Source of the DNA: JBOGIF01 sp050742415 | GTDB lineage: Bacteria; Actinomycetota; Acidimicrobiia; Acidimicrobiales; AC-14 | DNA length: 16,751 bases | NCBI GenBank assembly: GCA_050742415.1 | Contig: JBOGIF010000160.1 | Coordinates: 1 to 16,751 of the forward strand | Direction: 5' to 3' | Part shown: positions 7,446 to 13,773 of the stretch, piece by piece | How the letters are laid out: every line of letters begins with the position of its first letter | Numbering within the stretch: position 1 is the first letter of the stretch | Notes under the pieces: model-generated | Told to the model about the DNA's origin: nothing | Seen by the model: the letters and a program-made list of their open reading frames with translations, nothing else | The model's database searches: none | Program-made: the position numbers and the translations under genes

Positions 7446-8047
7446 CACGCCTCTTTGGGCTCGAGCCGCATGACGGCGTGGTCGTTCATGGTGAGGGCCG
7501 AGCCGAGGAAGCCGGTGAGCATCGGATGCCTGGCCCTGACCCACACGCCGAGGTAGTCGGTGCCGCCGGCCTGGATGGTCTGGCGGTTGGCCGGGCACCA
7601 GGAGAGGTCGAGCGAGCCGACCGCGCAGCCGAACCACGACGACGGTGCCGTGCCGGCCACGATCTGCTGGAGCTGCGTCCCCGAGTAGGCGTTGCACGAG
7701 CCGCTGACGCTGTGAGGGGTGCCGGTCAGGCAGGCCGTTGGGACGGCGCCGTCGGCCGTCGTCGACTTGTACACCAGCACCCAGTCGACGTTGGCGATCC
7801 CGACGTCGGTGATGGCCGAAGCCACTCCCAGCAAGGCTCCCTTGTCGGCGGTCGACGCGGTGCCCTGGGCGCTGCCGACCCGGACCCCGGCTCGCACCGC
7901 CGTCTGGACCGTCATCCGGCCCTGCCAGGCCAGCCCGAGCTCGACGATGCCGAAGGCCATGACCGCGAGCACCGGGACGAGGAGGGTGAACTCCACGAGC
8001 ACGGCGCCGCGGGCGCCCTGGGCGCGCCGGGGACGGTCGGCGCTCAC
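7445..8047 (-). CDS. tadE: TadE-like pseudopilin (second of tandem pair)
   Basis: This 200-residue TadE-family protein has a short basic N-terminus, then the pseudopilin-like segment GAVLVEFTLLVPVLAVMAFGIVELGL (14-39). Glycine 14 and glutamate 19 (+5) form a prepilin-peptidase-type cleavage site. The extracytoplasmic part has four cysteines, including FGC and SWCP, matching those in the upstream paralogue. TadE-like proteins are minor pseudopilins of the Tad machine. The GTG at 8047 overlaps the upstream stop in GTGA, and the stop overlaps the tadG start in ATGA. Confidence 0.83.
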   Translation of the reverse strand: MSADRPRRAQGARGAVLVEFTLLVPVLAVMAFGIVELGLAWQGRMTVQTAVRAGVRVGSAQGTASTADKGALLGVASAITDVGIANVDWVLVYKSTTADGAVPTACLTGTPHSVSGSCNAYSGTQLQQIVAGTAPSSWFGCAVGSLDLSWCPANRQTIQAGGTDYLGVWVRARHPMLTGFLGSALTMNDHAVMRLEPKEA

Positions 8048-8658
8048 GTGAGCGTCCTCGGCTCCATGCGGATGATCGTGTCCGTGCGCAGGGTGACGGT
8101 CCGGCCGAAGATCCCGGTCATGTCCTCGTGGGCCGCCTCGACGTAGACGCCGATGTAGTCGGGAGGGCCCTGGGCGCCGCTCAGCGCCGTTTTACGGGTG
8201 TTGGGGCACCAGTAGCTGTCGATCTTGGTGGTGGGCCCGGGAGGCCCGACGCAACCGAACTGCGTGGTGTCCTTGGCCAGGTCGGCGGCCACGTAGCGGT
8301 TGCAGCTGTTGAGCACGCTCGCCGTCTTGCAGCCGACGGGAACCCGGTCGGTCGGGCTCGTCGCCCGGTACACCACGACCGAGCGGATCTGGCTGTTCGG
8401 CCCGGAGGCGCCGGACCCGATCGTCCTGAGAACCTGGAGATCGGCGAGGATGTCGGTTCCCTGCGCCGATGCGGAGCGAGCGCCGGCCAGCGACATGTTG
8501 GCGACGCTCAGCCGCTCGTAGAAGAGGAGCCCGCCCTCGATCACGCCCAGGAGGAGAACGAGGAACACCGGCGTGACGACGGCCGCCTCCAGCAAGGCAG
8601 TGCCTCTCTCGTTGCGAGTGCCGCCTGCGGTCGCGCGGATCGTCCGCCACCAGAGCAT
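8044..8658 (-). CDS. tadE: TadE-like pseudopilin (first of tandem pair)
   Basis: This 204-residue TadE-family protein has the pseudopilin core RGTALLEAAVVTPVFLVLLLG (18-38), with glycine 19 and glutamate 24 at +5 marking the probable processing site. The extracytoplasmic domain shares with the next gene VVYR/LVYK, C...C, FGC, YWCP/SWCP, DYxGVxV, TGxxG and the ending RMEP/RLEP, so the two are tandem paralogues with four conserved cysteines (probably two disulfides). The ATG at 8658 is preceded by GGGGG 3 nt upstream. It heads the tightly overlapping part of the tad block, and 78 nt separate it from the stop of the upstream membrane-protein gene. Confidence 0.82.
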   Translation of the reverse strand: MLWWRTIRATAGGTRNERGTALLEAAVVTPVFLVLLLGVIEGGLLFYERLSVANMSLAGARSASAQGTDILADLQVLRTIGSGASGPNSQIRSVVVYRATSPTDRVPVGCKTASVLNSCNRYVAADLAKDTTQFGCVGPPGPTTKIDSYWCPNTRKTALSGAQGPPDYIGVYVEAAHEDMTGIFGRTVTLRTDTIIRMEPRTLT

Positions 8659-8736
8659 GCACCCCCTATCGGTACTTCTCCGCAGATGCTTGATCTCGCC
8701 CTGCCGCGCTGCCTCCGACCGGGCTGATCTCGGGCT

Positions 8737-9219
8737 TCAGGACTCTGGCGGGGGCGTCGGCGCGGCCCGCGACGCCGGGAAGTCGGGCCTCTCGGCCGCG
8801 ACACTCAGCGCCCGGGCGCGCTTGAGGTGCCAGAGCAATACGGGAGTCCCGACTCCGGCGACGATGAGGCCGCTGAGCATGCCGTCGACCCCGCGGCTGC
8901 GACGCTCGTCTATCGCCCGAGACCGGGCTTCGCGCGCCTGCCGCTCCCTCTCCGCCTCGCTCTCGCGCTCAGCATTCCGGTCATCGGTCTTCGAAGGCCC
9001 GATCCGCTCGCGCCCGGGGTAGGTCTCGTAGGGAGCGGGCACCTCGTAGGCGTAGCGGGAAAGGCCAAGGCTGGGGAACAGGGCGCTCTTGGCGCCGAAC
9101 AGGGCCATGGCGGCCCCGGTCACGACGAACCCGAGGCCGACGAGCGCAGCCAGATAGAAATACAACGGGGCCACCCAATTGCGCCGTGCCCCATGCGGAT
9201 CGGGCGTCGAATCGGCCAT
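8737..9219 (-). CDS. Two-helix membrane protein with charged coiled-coil linker, unknown function
   Basis: I do not recognise a firm family for this 160-residue protein. The first hydrophobic helix is APLYFYLAALVGLGFVVTG (about 17-35). A hydrophilic middle follows, with a highly charged, coiled-coil-like stretch (about 78-110, repeated ER/AER/AR units). A second helix is at about 113-131 (GMLSGLIVAGVGTPVLLWH), and the tail is rich in Pro and Ala. The first helix recalls the small membrane family DUF5671, but that is a guess. ATG 9219 is chosen because AGGAAGGGAG lies 7 nt upstream; an upstream in-frame start at 9264 would add 15 residues. It is co-directional with the tad genes and 78 nt upstream of tadE, so it may be the first gene of that transcript. 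Confidence 0.65.
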   Translation of the reverse strand: MADSTPDPHGARRNWVAPLYFYLAALVGLGFVVTGAAMALFGAKSALFPSLGLSRYAYEVPAPYETYPGRERIGPSKTDDRNAERESEAERERQAREARSRAIDERRSRGVDGMLSGLIVAGVGTPVLLWHLKRARALSVAAERPDFPASRAAPTPPPES

Positions 9220-9245
9220 GAACGGGCTCCCTTCCTCGCCCGCTA

Positions 9246-9251
9246 AGGGTA
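9246..9251 (-). promoter_or_regulatory. Candidate -10 box (TACCCT) upstream of the membrane-protein/tad block
   Basis: On the minus strand TACCCT fits TAnnnT. Transcription would begin near 9239, giving a leader of about 20 nt that carries the AGGAAGGGAG ribosome site of the gene at 9219. No convincing -35 box is visible. It is the only such box I found in the 85-nt gap before this gene. Confidence 0.25.
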
Positions 9252-9304
9252 GCTGCGTAGCCACGCCAGGTGGGCCGCGGCGGGCACGATCTCTTGCGCG
9301 GGGG

Positions 9305-10261
9305 TCACTCCAGCTCGAGCACCTCGTGGGCTCCGCTCACCGTCAGACCCGGCTGTGGGCCGCCGCCGACGACGTGTAATTGGGAACCCAGACCGGCGAC
9401 AGCCAGGCCGTGTCTCGGAACGCGCAGGGTCGCAGACCTCTGCCATCGGCCGCCCACCAGGCATTCGACCGACCCGATGGTCCCGTCCGGCTCTTCGCCT
9501 CCGGCGACGCACACCCGGGCGGCAACCTCTGCCGCCGCTGTCCCGCCCCGGGAGTCGTTCAAGGGTGGCTCGGGCCGCCACATCCCTCCTGGCGCCCACG
9601 ACTCCACGGAGTCCAGGTTGCTTTCCAGCGGGCCCAGCCGCCCGCCGATGGCGTAGACCCGCCCGCCCGAGGAGGCAGCGGCCAGGTGGTCCCGGGCCTG
9701 CAATAGGTCGGGGCCAGGGCGCCATCCCCCCTGACCCGGATTCAGCACCTCCACCCGCGCCGTCACCCCCGTCGCGGTCGTTCCGCCGATGGCCGCCAGG
9801 TCTCCACCGAGCGCGGCGACAGCCAGGCCGCCCCGCGGCTCGGTCAGCGGAGGCTCTTCCCGCCAGGACGCTTCCCCGACGCCAAGGCTGAAGGTGCCGG
9901 ACTGGGCCTTCCAAGAGCCGCCGGGATCGTTGGCGTAGCCGCCGGCCAGCCAGACACGGTCGTCGAGGGTGGCCAGCCCGAAGTGGTGCAGCCCCAAGGG
10001 CAGCGACGGCCCCGGCCGCCACCGCATAGCCACGGGGTCGTAGAGGTGGACGAGGGAGCTTGCCCGGCCGTCGGCGGTGAGACCTCCGACGACGACAACC
10101 ATTCCGGCGAGCAAGGTCCCGCTCACCTCCGTGCGCGGCACCGGTAGCTCGGCGCCGGAATGGGACTCGGGCCCACCTCCCGGTGCCATCGCGTCGTTCC
10201 CCGAATCACAAGCGACGGCGAGCATCACCAAGCCCAAGGCGACGGCCAGCCGTGCGCTCAT
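9305..10261 (-). CDS. Kelch-repeat lipoprotein
   Basis: This 318-residue protein has a lipoprotein signal peptide (MSARLAVALGLVMLAVAC, lipobox LAVAC with lipidated Cys 18). A Gly/Pro/Ser-rich spacer follows, then about five or six Kelch-type blade units of roughly 45-50 residues: VVVGG..LYDP..RWRPGPSLP, VWLAGG..WREEPPL, LAAIGG..GWRPGPDLL, VYAIGG..MWRPEPPL, VCVAGG..RWQRSATL and LHVVGG. Such domains fold as beta-propellers and usually bind proteins or glycans, so this is probably an exported, membrane-tethered binding or scaffold protein. No catalytic residues are evident. ATG 10261 overlaps the lipase stop in ATGA. A start 48 nt upstream would bury the signal peptide and is rejected. Confidence 0.8.
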   Translation of the reverse strand: MSARLAVALGLVMLAVACDSGNDAMAPGGGPESHSGAELPVPRTEVSGTLLAGMVVVVGGLTADGRASSLVHLYDPVAMRWRPGPSLPLGLHHFGLATLDDRVWLAGGYANDPGGSWKAQSGTFSLGVGEASWREEPPLTEPRGGLAVAALGGDLAAIGGTTATGVTARVEVLNPGQGGWRPGPDLLQARDHLAAASSGGRVYAIGGRLGPLESNLDSVESWAPGGMWRPEPPLNDSRGGTAAAEVAARVCVAGGEEPDGTIGSVECLVGGRWQRSATLRVPRHGLAVAGLGSQLHVVGGGPQPGLTVSGAHEVLELE

Positions 10262-11289
10262 GTCGTGGCGGCCGAAGGACCGCCGATGCCAGCCAAGACG
10301 AGAGTGCACACCGGCGCGACGGCGTGGGCGGGGTCCAGGGCGTTGAGCACGTGACGGGCGGCGACGGGGTCGAAGGCCATGGCGAGGTGGTCCGACAGGT
10401 CCAGGGCGCAGTCGTCCTGCACCACGTGGTTGGCCACCCCCGGGCCGTCGACGAGCCCGCTGGTGAACGGCACGACGAGTTGGTCATAGCGGGTGACGAT
10501 GTTGGTGTAGCTCACGCCCTCAGCGATCACTCCGTCGGCGTTCAGCCGCCGGAGGAAGTCGGAGCCAGCCAGGAACTGTTGGCACGAGCCGCAAAGCTGG
10601 TCCACGGTATCGGCGAACAGAGGGAAGAGCAGTGCCAAGGAGGCGCTGCCCACGTCCCGAAGTCGATCGAGGGCCGACACCGACGTGCCCTGGTACAGCG
10701 GGGTAAGGGCCACGAAATGGTCCACGGCTGAGGCCCCGCCTCCGAACTTCAGATATTGCTGGACGACCAGAGTGCCCTCCGACTGGGCCACTAGATCGAC
10801 CTCGGAGGCACCGGTACCGGTTCGCACCTGGTCGACGAAGTTCGCCAGCTCCTGGGCGCTGGACTCCATTGGGACCATCCCGCCCAGCTGGTCGAGCGGA
10901 AACCGCGCTCCCGGGGTCACGCCGTACGTGAGAGCAAAGACGCAGTACCCCTCGTTGGCCAGCAACGGCGAGATCGTGTCCCAGTTGCCCGTCATGTTGG
11001 TGCCCAGGCCGTGCACCAACACCACTGGGCGAGGGCGGTCAGCCTGGGGTCGGCATGACCAGTCGTTCGCTCCTGGCGGCGGGGCCCCGGGCCTGGTTGA
11101 CCCCGCCAGCGCGGCCGACACGGTGCTGAAGCTCACCGGCAGGCGCCCCTCCGGCAGGGCGGCGCCATCAGCCGGCGCCACCGTCCAGACGATCAGCACC
11201 AACACACTCGCCAAACCGGCCACCAGTGCCTGCGACCTTCGGCGTCCGTGCACGGGTCGACAGTAGAGCGGGCGTAGACTTACGACCAT
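10258..11289 (-). CDS. Secreted class-2 (Streptomyces/Bacillus-type) lipase or esterase
   Basis: This 343-residue alpha/beta hydrolase has an N-terminal signal sequence (hydrophobic 21-38 after HGRRRSQ). The oxyanion region is PVVLVHGLGTNMTGNW (88-103). The nucleophile elbow is AQSEG (Ser 170), where alanine replaces the first glycine of GxSxG as in Bacillus lipase A. The likely catalytic Asp is in TRYDQLVVPFTSG (Asp 269) and the His in LDLSDHLAMAFDP (His 301). The ordering VVQDDCALDLSDHL..DPVA..VLNALDP is typical of secreted class-2 triacylglycerol lipases. Paired cysteines suggest disulfides. Start choice: ATG 11289 has GGGAGGA 6 nt upstream; a leaderless GTG at 11253, 6 nt after TACTGT, would give a more standard signal peptide. 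It is translationally coupled to the downstream Kelch lipoprotein. Confidence 0.82.
   Translation of the reverse strand: MVVSLRPLYCRPVHGRRRSQALVAGLASVLVLIVWTVAPADGAALPEGRLPVSFSTVSAALAGSTRPGAPPPGANDWSCRPQADRPRPVVLVHGLGTNMTGNWDTISPLLANEGYCVFALTYGVTPGARFPLDQLGGMVPMESSAQELANFVDQVRTGTGASEVDLVAQSEGTLVVQQYLKFGGGASAVDHFVALTPLYQGTSVSALDRLRDVGSASLALLFPLFADTVDQLCGSCQQFLAGSDFLRRLNADGVIAEGVSYTNIVTRYDQLVVPFTSGLVDGPGVANHVVQDDCALDLSDHLAMAFDPVAARHVLNALDPAHAVAPVCTLVLAGIGGPSAATT
11260..11265 (-). promoter_or_regulatory. Candidate -10 box (TACTGT) for a leaderless lipase start at GTG 11253
   Basis: On the minus strand TACTGT fits TAnnnT and is followed after 6 nt by GTG 11253, in frame with the lipase. Used this way, the lipase would start MHGRRRSQ, directly ahead of its hydrophobic segment. 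It lies 9 bp from the opposing box at 11275, so the two genes would share a compact divergent promoter region. The strong ribosome site before ATG 11289 argues for the other start. Confidence 0.35.
11275..11280 (+). promoter_or_regulatory. Candidate -10 box (TAGACT) for a leaderless transcript at ATG 11288
   Basis: TAGACT lies exactly 7 nt before ATG 11288, so transcription would begin on the start codon. No ribosome site precedes this ATG, which supports a leaderless start. A TCGACA at 11257 resembles a -35 box, but its 12-nt spacing is too short. Confidence 0.5.
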
Positions 11290-11518
11290 GAATGGTCCTC
11301 CCGTGATGTGTGAGGCCTGCGGGCGCGACGTGACGCCCGACGACCTGGTCAGCGCCGAGCTTTCGGTGGCTGGCGCCATGTGCCCGACGGCTATGAACTT
11401 CCACACCGCCTGCTACGAGAAGGCGGCGGCGATGTGGCAGCCCGACCCCGACTCCATCTGCTCCAACGACCCCGACTTCCCGGAGACCAAGCAGTGGACG
11501 TCGGCGGAGGTTTCGTAG
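11288..11518 (+). CDS. Small zinc-finger-like protein, unknown function
   Basis: This 76-residue protein has a Cys/His pattern that could hold zinc: CEAC (8-11), C32, HTAC (His 39, Cys 42) and C58. The CxxC followed by HxxC arrangement resembles small treble-clef or zinc-ribbon folds. I do not recognise the family. It is acidic toward the C-terminus (QPDPDSICSNDPDFPE). The start has no ribosome site but sits 7 nt after a TAGACT box. Its 3' end overlaps the next gene by 25 nt in another frame, so the two were probably co-transcribed. The 5' end abuts the divergent lipase gene; if the lipase starts at ATG 11289, the two start codons overlap on opposite strands. Confidence 0.6.
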   Translation: MNGPPVMCEACGRDVTPDDLVSAELSVAGAMCPTAMNFHTACYEKAAAMWQPDPDSICSNDPDFPETKQWTSAEVS

Positions 11519-12009
11519 AGGCCGCTGAGCCGATAGTCGGCTGGCGTTACTGGCAGGTCTCCAAGCAGAGACGCCTTCGTTCGGTCACCCAGAAATGGAT
11601 CGAGTGGGCGCCGGGGCAGCCCCTGCGAGCCGTCTGTCTCGAGCTTCACCACCCCGCCCCGGCCGACGGTTGCAACTGTGGCGTCTACGCCAGCCGCGAC
11701 CGCGCCACGCTCAGAGAGCACGGCCTGTGCCTCGTTCCCGGTGTTCCCATCGTGGTCGGCCAGGTGGCGCTGTGGGGTCGGGTCGTCACCGACGACCAGT
11801 CGTTGCGCGGCGAATTGGGAGCGCCCGTGAGCCTGTCGCTGGTCACGGACACCGTCGAGGACGGGCTTCTGGACGAGACGTTGACTGCCCTCCGGGCCTA
11901 CGACTCGCCGGTCGAGGTGATCCTGCTCGACGAGGCGGTGGCCGGTGCCTCGGCGGCCATGCTGCGGTTCCAGGCCATGTCGCTCGAAGCGAGCCGCCGG
12001 TTCTCCTGA
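11494..12009 (+). CDS. Conserved actinobacterial-type protein of unknown function (CNCGVYA motif)
   Basis: This 171-residue soluble protein has a distinctive layout: VGWRYWQV near the N-terminus (15-22), IEWAPG with A..C (36-48), a GCNCGVYASRD motif (59-69), then VVGQVALWGRVV (87-98). That order is familiar from small actinobacterial proteins of unknown function, but I cannot attach a role. C48, C60 and C62 could bind metal. Start choice: GTG 11494 has GGAG 8 nt upstream; earlier in-frame codons lie wholly inside the preceding gene in its other frame. The C-terminal third (LDETLTALRAYDSPVEVILLD) is helical and acidic. It ends 49 nt before gatC, which appears to have its own promoter. Confidence 0.65.
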   Translation: MDVGGGFVEAAEPIVGWRYWQVSKQRRLRSVTQKWIEWAPGQPLRAVCLELHHPAPADGCNCGVYASRDRATLREHGLCLVPGVPIVVGQVALWGRVVTDDQSLRGELGAPVSLSLVTDTVEDGLLDETLTALRAYDSPVEVILLDEAVAGASAAMLRFQAMSLEASRRFS

Positions 12010-12044
12010 ATCGGCGACGGTGATTCCAATCAGCACGGCGCCGT

Positions 12045-12050
12045 TAGCAT
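12045..12050 (+). promoter_or_regulatory. Candidate -10 box (TAGCAT) for a leaderless gatCAB transcript
   Basis: TAGCAT lies 8 nt before the gatC ATG at 12059, matching the spacing seen before the recQ-like gene. No ribosome site precedes the gatC ATG. It would place the operon's transcription start at the start codon. The -35 region is weak. Confidence 0.5.
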
Positions 12051-12058
12051 CTCGGGCG

Positions 12059-12361
12059 ATGGACCCCGTGATCTCCCGGGACCAGGTCACCCACATCGCC
12101 GGCCTGGCCCGACTTGCCCTGACCGACGACGAGGTCGACGTGTTCACGCGCCAACTGGCCGACGTGCTGGCCCATGCCGCCCAGGTGGAGGCCCTCGACA
12201 CGACGGGTGTGGAGCCCACGGCCCATCCGCTCCCGCTGGCCAACGTGCTGCGCGACGACGTGGTCGGCCCCACCCTCGACCGCGACGAGGTCCTGGCCCA
12301 GGCGCCGGCGGCCGAGGACGGGCGCTTCCGGGTGCCGCGGATCCTCGGGGAGGCCGGTTGA
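12059..12361 (+). CDS. gatC: Aspartyl/glutamyl-tRNA amidotransferase subunit C
   Basis: This 100-residue GatC has the family's helical N-terminus (ISRDQVTHIAGLARLALTDDEV, with the usual F..QL..VL) and the C-terminal belt segment ending DGRFRVPRIL. GatC wraps and stabilises the GatA-GatB complex that turns Glu-tRNA(Gln) into Gln-tRNA(Gln), or Asp-tRNA(Asn) into Asn-tRNA(Asn), in the cytoplasm. The length is normal for the family. ATG 12059 is chosen over upstream in-frame starts because the conserved region begins immediately and a TAGCAT box sits 8 nt upstream. The stop overlaps the TTG start of gatA (TTGA). Confidence 0.93.
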   Translation: MDPVISRDQVTHIAGLARLALTDDEVDVFTRQLADVLAHAAQVEALDTTGVEPTAHPLPLANVLRDDVVGPTLDRDEVLAQAPAAEDGRFRVPRILGEAG

Positions 12362-13773
12362 CGGCGGCCGAGATCGCAGCGGCCGTCCGGGCGGGTAGCC
12401 GACGGGCCCGGGACGTGGTCGAGGAGCACCTCGCCGCCGTCGCCGCACGGGAGCCGGAGCTGCACGCCTTCAACCTCGTTGTCGCCGACGAGGCGAGGAC
12501 CGCCGCCGACGAGATCGACCGGCGGGTGACGGCGGGGGAGGACCCGGGACCGTTGGCGGGGGTGCCCGTGGCGCTCAAGGACAACCTCTGCACCCGCGGC
12601 ATTCCGACGACTTGCTCGTCGTGGATCCTTGAAGGCTGGAGACCGCCCTACGACGCCACGGTGGTGACGCGCCTGGGCGCCGCGGGCGCGGTCGTCATCG
12701 GCAAGACCAACCTGGACGAGTTCGCCATGGGCTCGTCCACCGAGAACTCGGCCTTTGGGCCCACGCGCAACCCGCACGACCCCACGCGGGTTCCCGGCGG
12801 TTCCAGCGGTGGGAGCGCCGTGGCGGTGGCCGCCGGGTTCGCGTCGTTGGCCCTCGGGTCCGACACCGGAGGATCGATCCGTCAGCCCGCCGCGCTCTGC
12901 GGTGTGGTCGGTGTCAAGCCCACCTACGGCCTGGTGTCGCGTTACGGGCTGGTGGCGTTTGCGTCGTCGCTCGACCAGATCGGGCCGTTCGCCACCAACG
13001 TGGCCGACGCCGCTCTGCTGCTCGAGGTGATCGCCGGCCACGACCCGGCCGACTCGACGTCGATCCCGTCGCCGCCGCCGGCCCTGGCCGCCACGCTCAA
13101 CGAGGGTGTCGAAGGCCTGCGGATCGGCGTGGTTGCCGAGCTGTCCGACGGCATCTCGCCCGACGTGTACGCACGGCTGGAGGCCGCCGTCGCCGCGCTC
13201 GAGCACGCGGGCGCCAAGGTGGACGAGGCGTCGGTCCCGGCAGCCGCCTACGGGCTGTCGGCGTACTACCTGATCGCACCGGCCGAGGCATCGAGCAACC
13301 TGGCCCGCTACGACGGCGTCCGCTACGGCCTGCGGGTCGACGCCGACGACGTGGGAGCCATGAACTCCGCCACCCGGGCCGCCGGCTTCGGCCCCGAGGT
13401 CAAGCGCCGCATCATGCTCGGCACCTACGCCCTCTCCGCCGGCTACTACGACGCGTATTACGGACAGGCCCAGCGCGTGCGCACTCTGATCCTCCGCGGC
13501 TTCGAGCGGGCCTACTCCGACTTCGACCTGCTCCTGTCGCCCACCACGCCCACGACAGCGTTTCCGCTGGGCGACAAGACTTCGGACCCGCTGGCGATGT
13601 ACCTGTCCGACGTGTGCACCATCCCGTCGAACCTCGCCGGCCACCCGGCCATGTCGGTGCCGTTCGGCTCCGGCGACGACGGACTGCCCGTGGGCGTGCA
13701 GGTCCTGGCGCCGGCGCTGGGGGAGGCCACCATGTTCCGGGCGGCGGCAGCGCTGGAAGCGAGCTTTTCGTGA
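12358..13773 (+). CDS. gatA: Aspartyl/glutamyl-tRNA amidotransferase subunit A
   Basis: This 471-residue amidase-signature enzyme releases ammonia from glutamine or asparagine for GatB. The Ser-cis-Ser-Lys triad is visible: Lys 74 in VALKDNLCTRG, Ser 149 in PGGSSGGSAVAV and Ser 173 in SDTGGSIRQPA. Substrate-side motifs GKTNLDEFAMGSSTENSAFG (115-134), LDQIGP and the C-terminal NLAGHPAMSVPFG are all present. The length is slightly below the usual 480-490, with no motif lost. The start is TTG 12358, overlapping the gatC stop, and the stop overlaps the gatB GTG (GTGA), so all three subunits appear translationally coupled. Confidence 0.95.
   Translation: MTAAEIAAAVRAGSRRARDVVEEHLAAVAAREPELHAFNLVVADEARTAADEIDRRVTAGEDPGPLAGVPVALKDNLCTRGIPTTCSSWILEGWRPPYDATVVTRLGAAGAVVIGKTNLDEFAMGSSTENSAFGPTRNPHDPTRVPGGSSGGSAVAVAAGFASLALGSDTGGSIRQPAALCGVVGVKPTYGLVSRYGLVAFASSLDQIGPFATNVADAALLLEVIAGHDPADSTSIPSPPPALAATLNEGVEGLRIGVVAELSDGISPDVYARLEAAVAALEHAGAKVDEASVPAAAYGLSAYYLIAPAEASSNLARYDGVRYGLRVDADDVGAMNSATRAAGFGPEVKRRIMLGTYALSAGYYDAYYGQAQRVRTLILRGFERAYSDFDLLLSPTTPTTAFPLGDKTSDPLAMYLSDVCTIPSNLAGHPAMSVPFGSGDDGLPVGVQVLAPALGEATMFRAAAALEASFS

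Noticed and set aside
9243..10022. 259-residue minus-strand frame within the Kelch gene
   Set aside because: It is another frame of the Kelch lipoprotein, Arg/Gly/Pro-rich, with no start signal or domain.
11257..11262. TCGACA as a -35 box for the gene at 11288
   Set aside because: The spacing to TAGACT is only 12 nt, well short of the usual 16-18, and it overlaps the opposing candidate box.
11413..13644. 743-residue minus-strand open frame across gatC and gatA
   Set aside because: It lies antisense to three well-supported genes and shows only repetitive Arg/Gly/Val composition.
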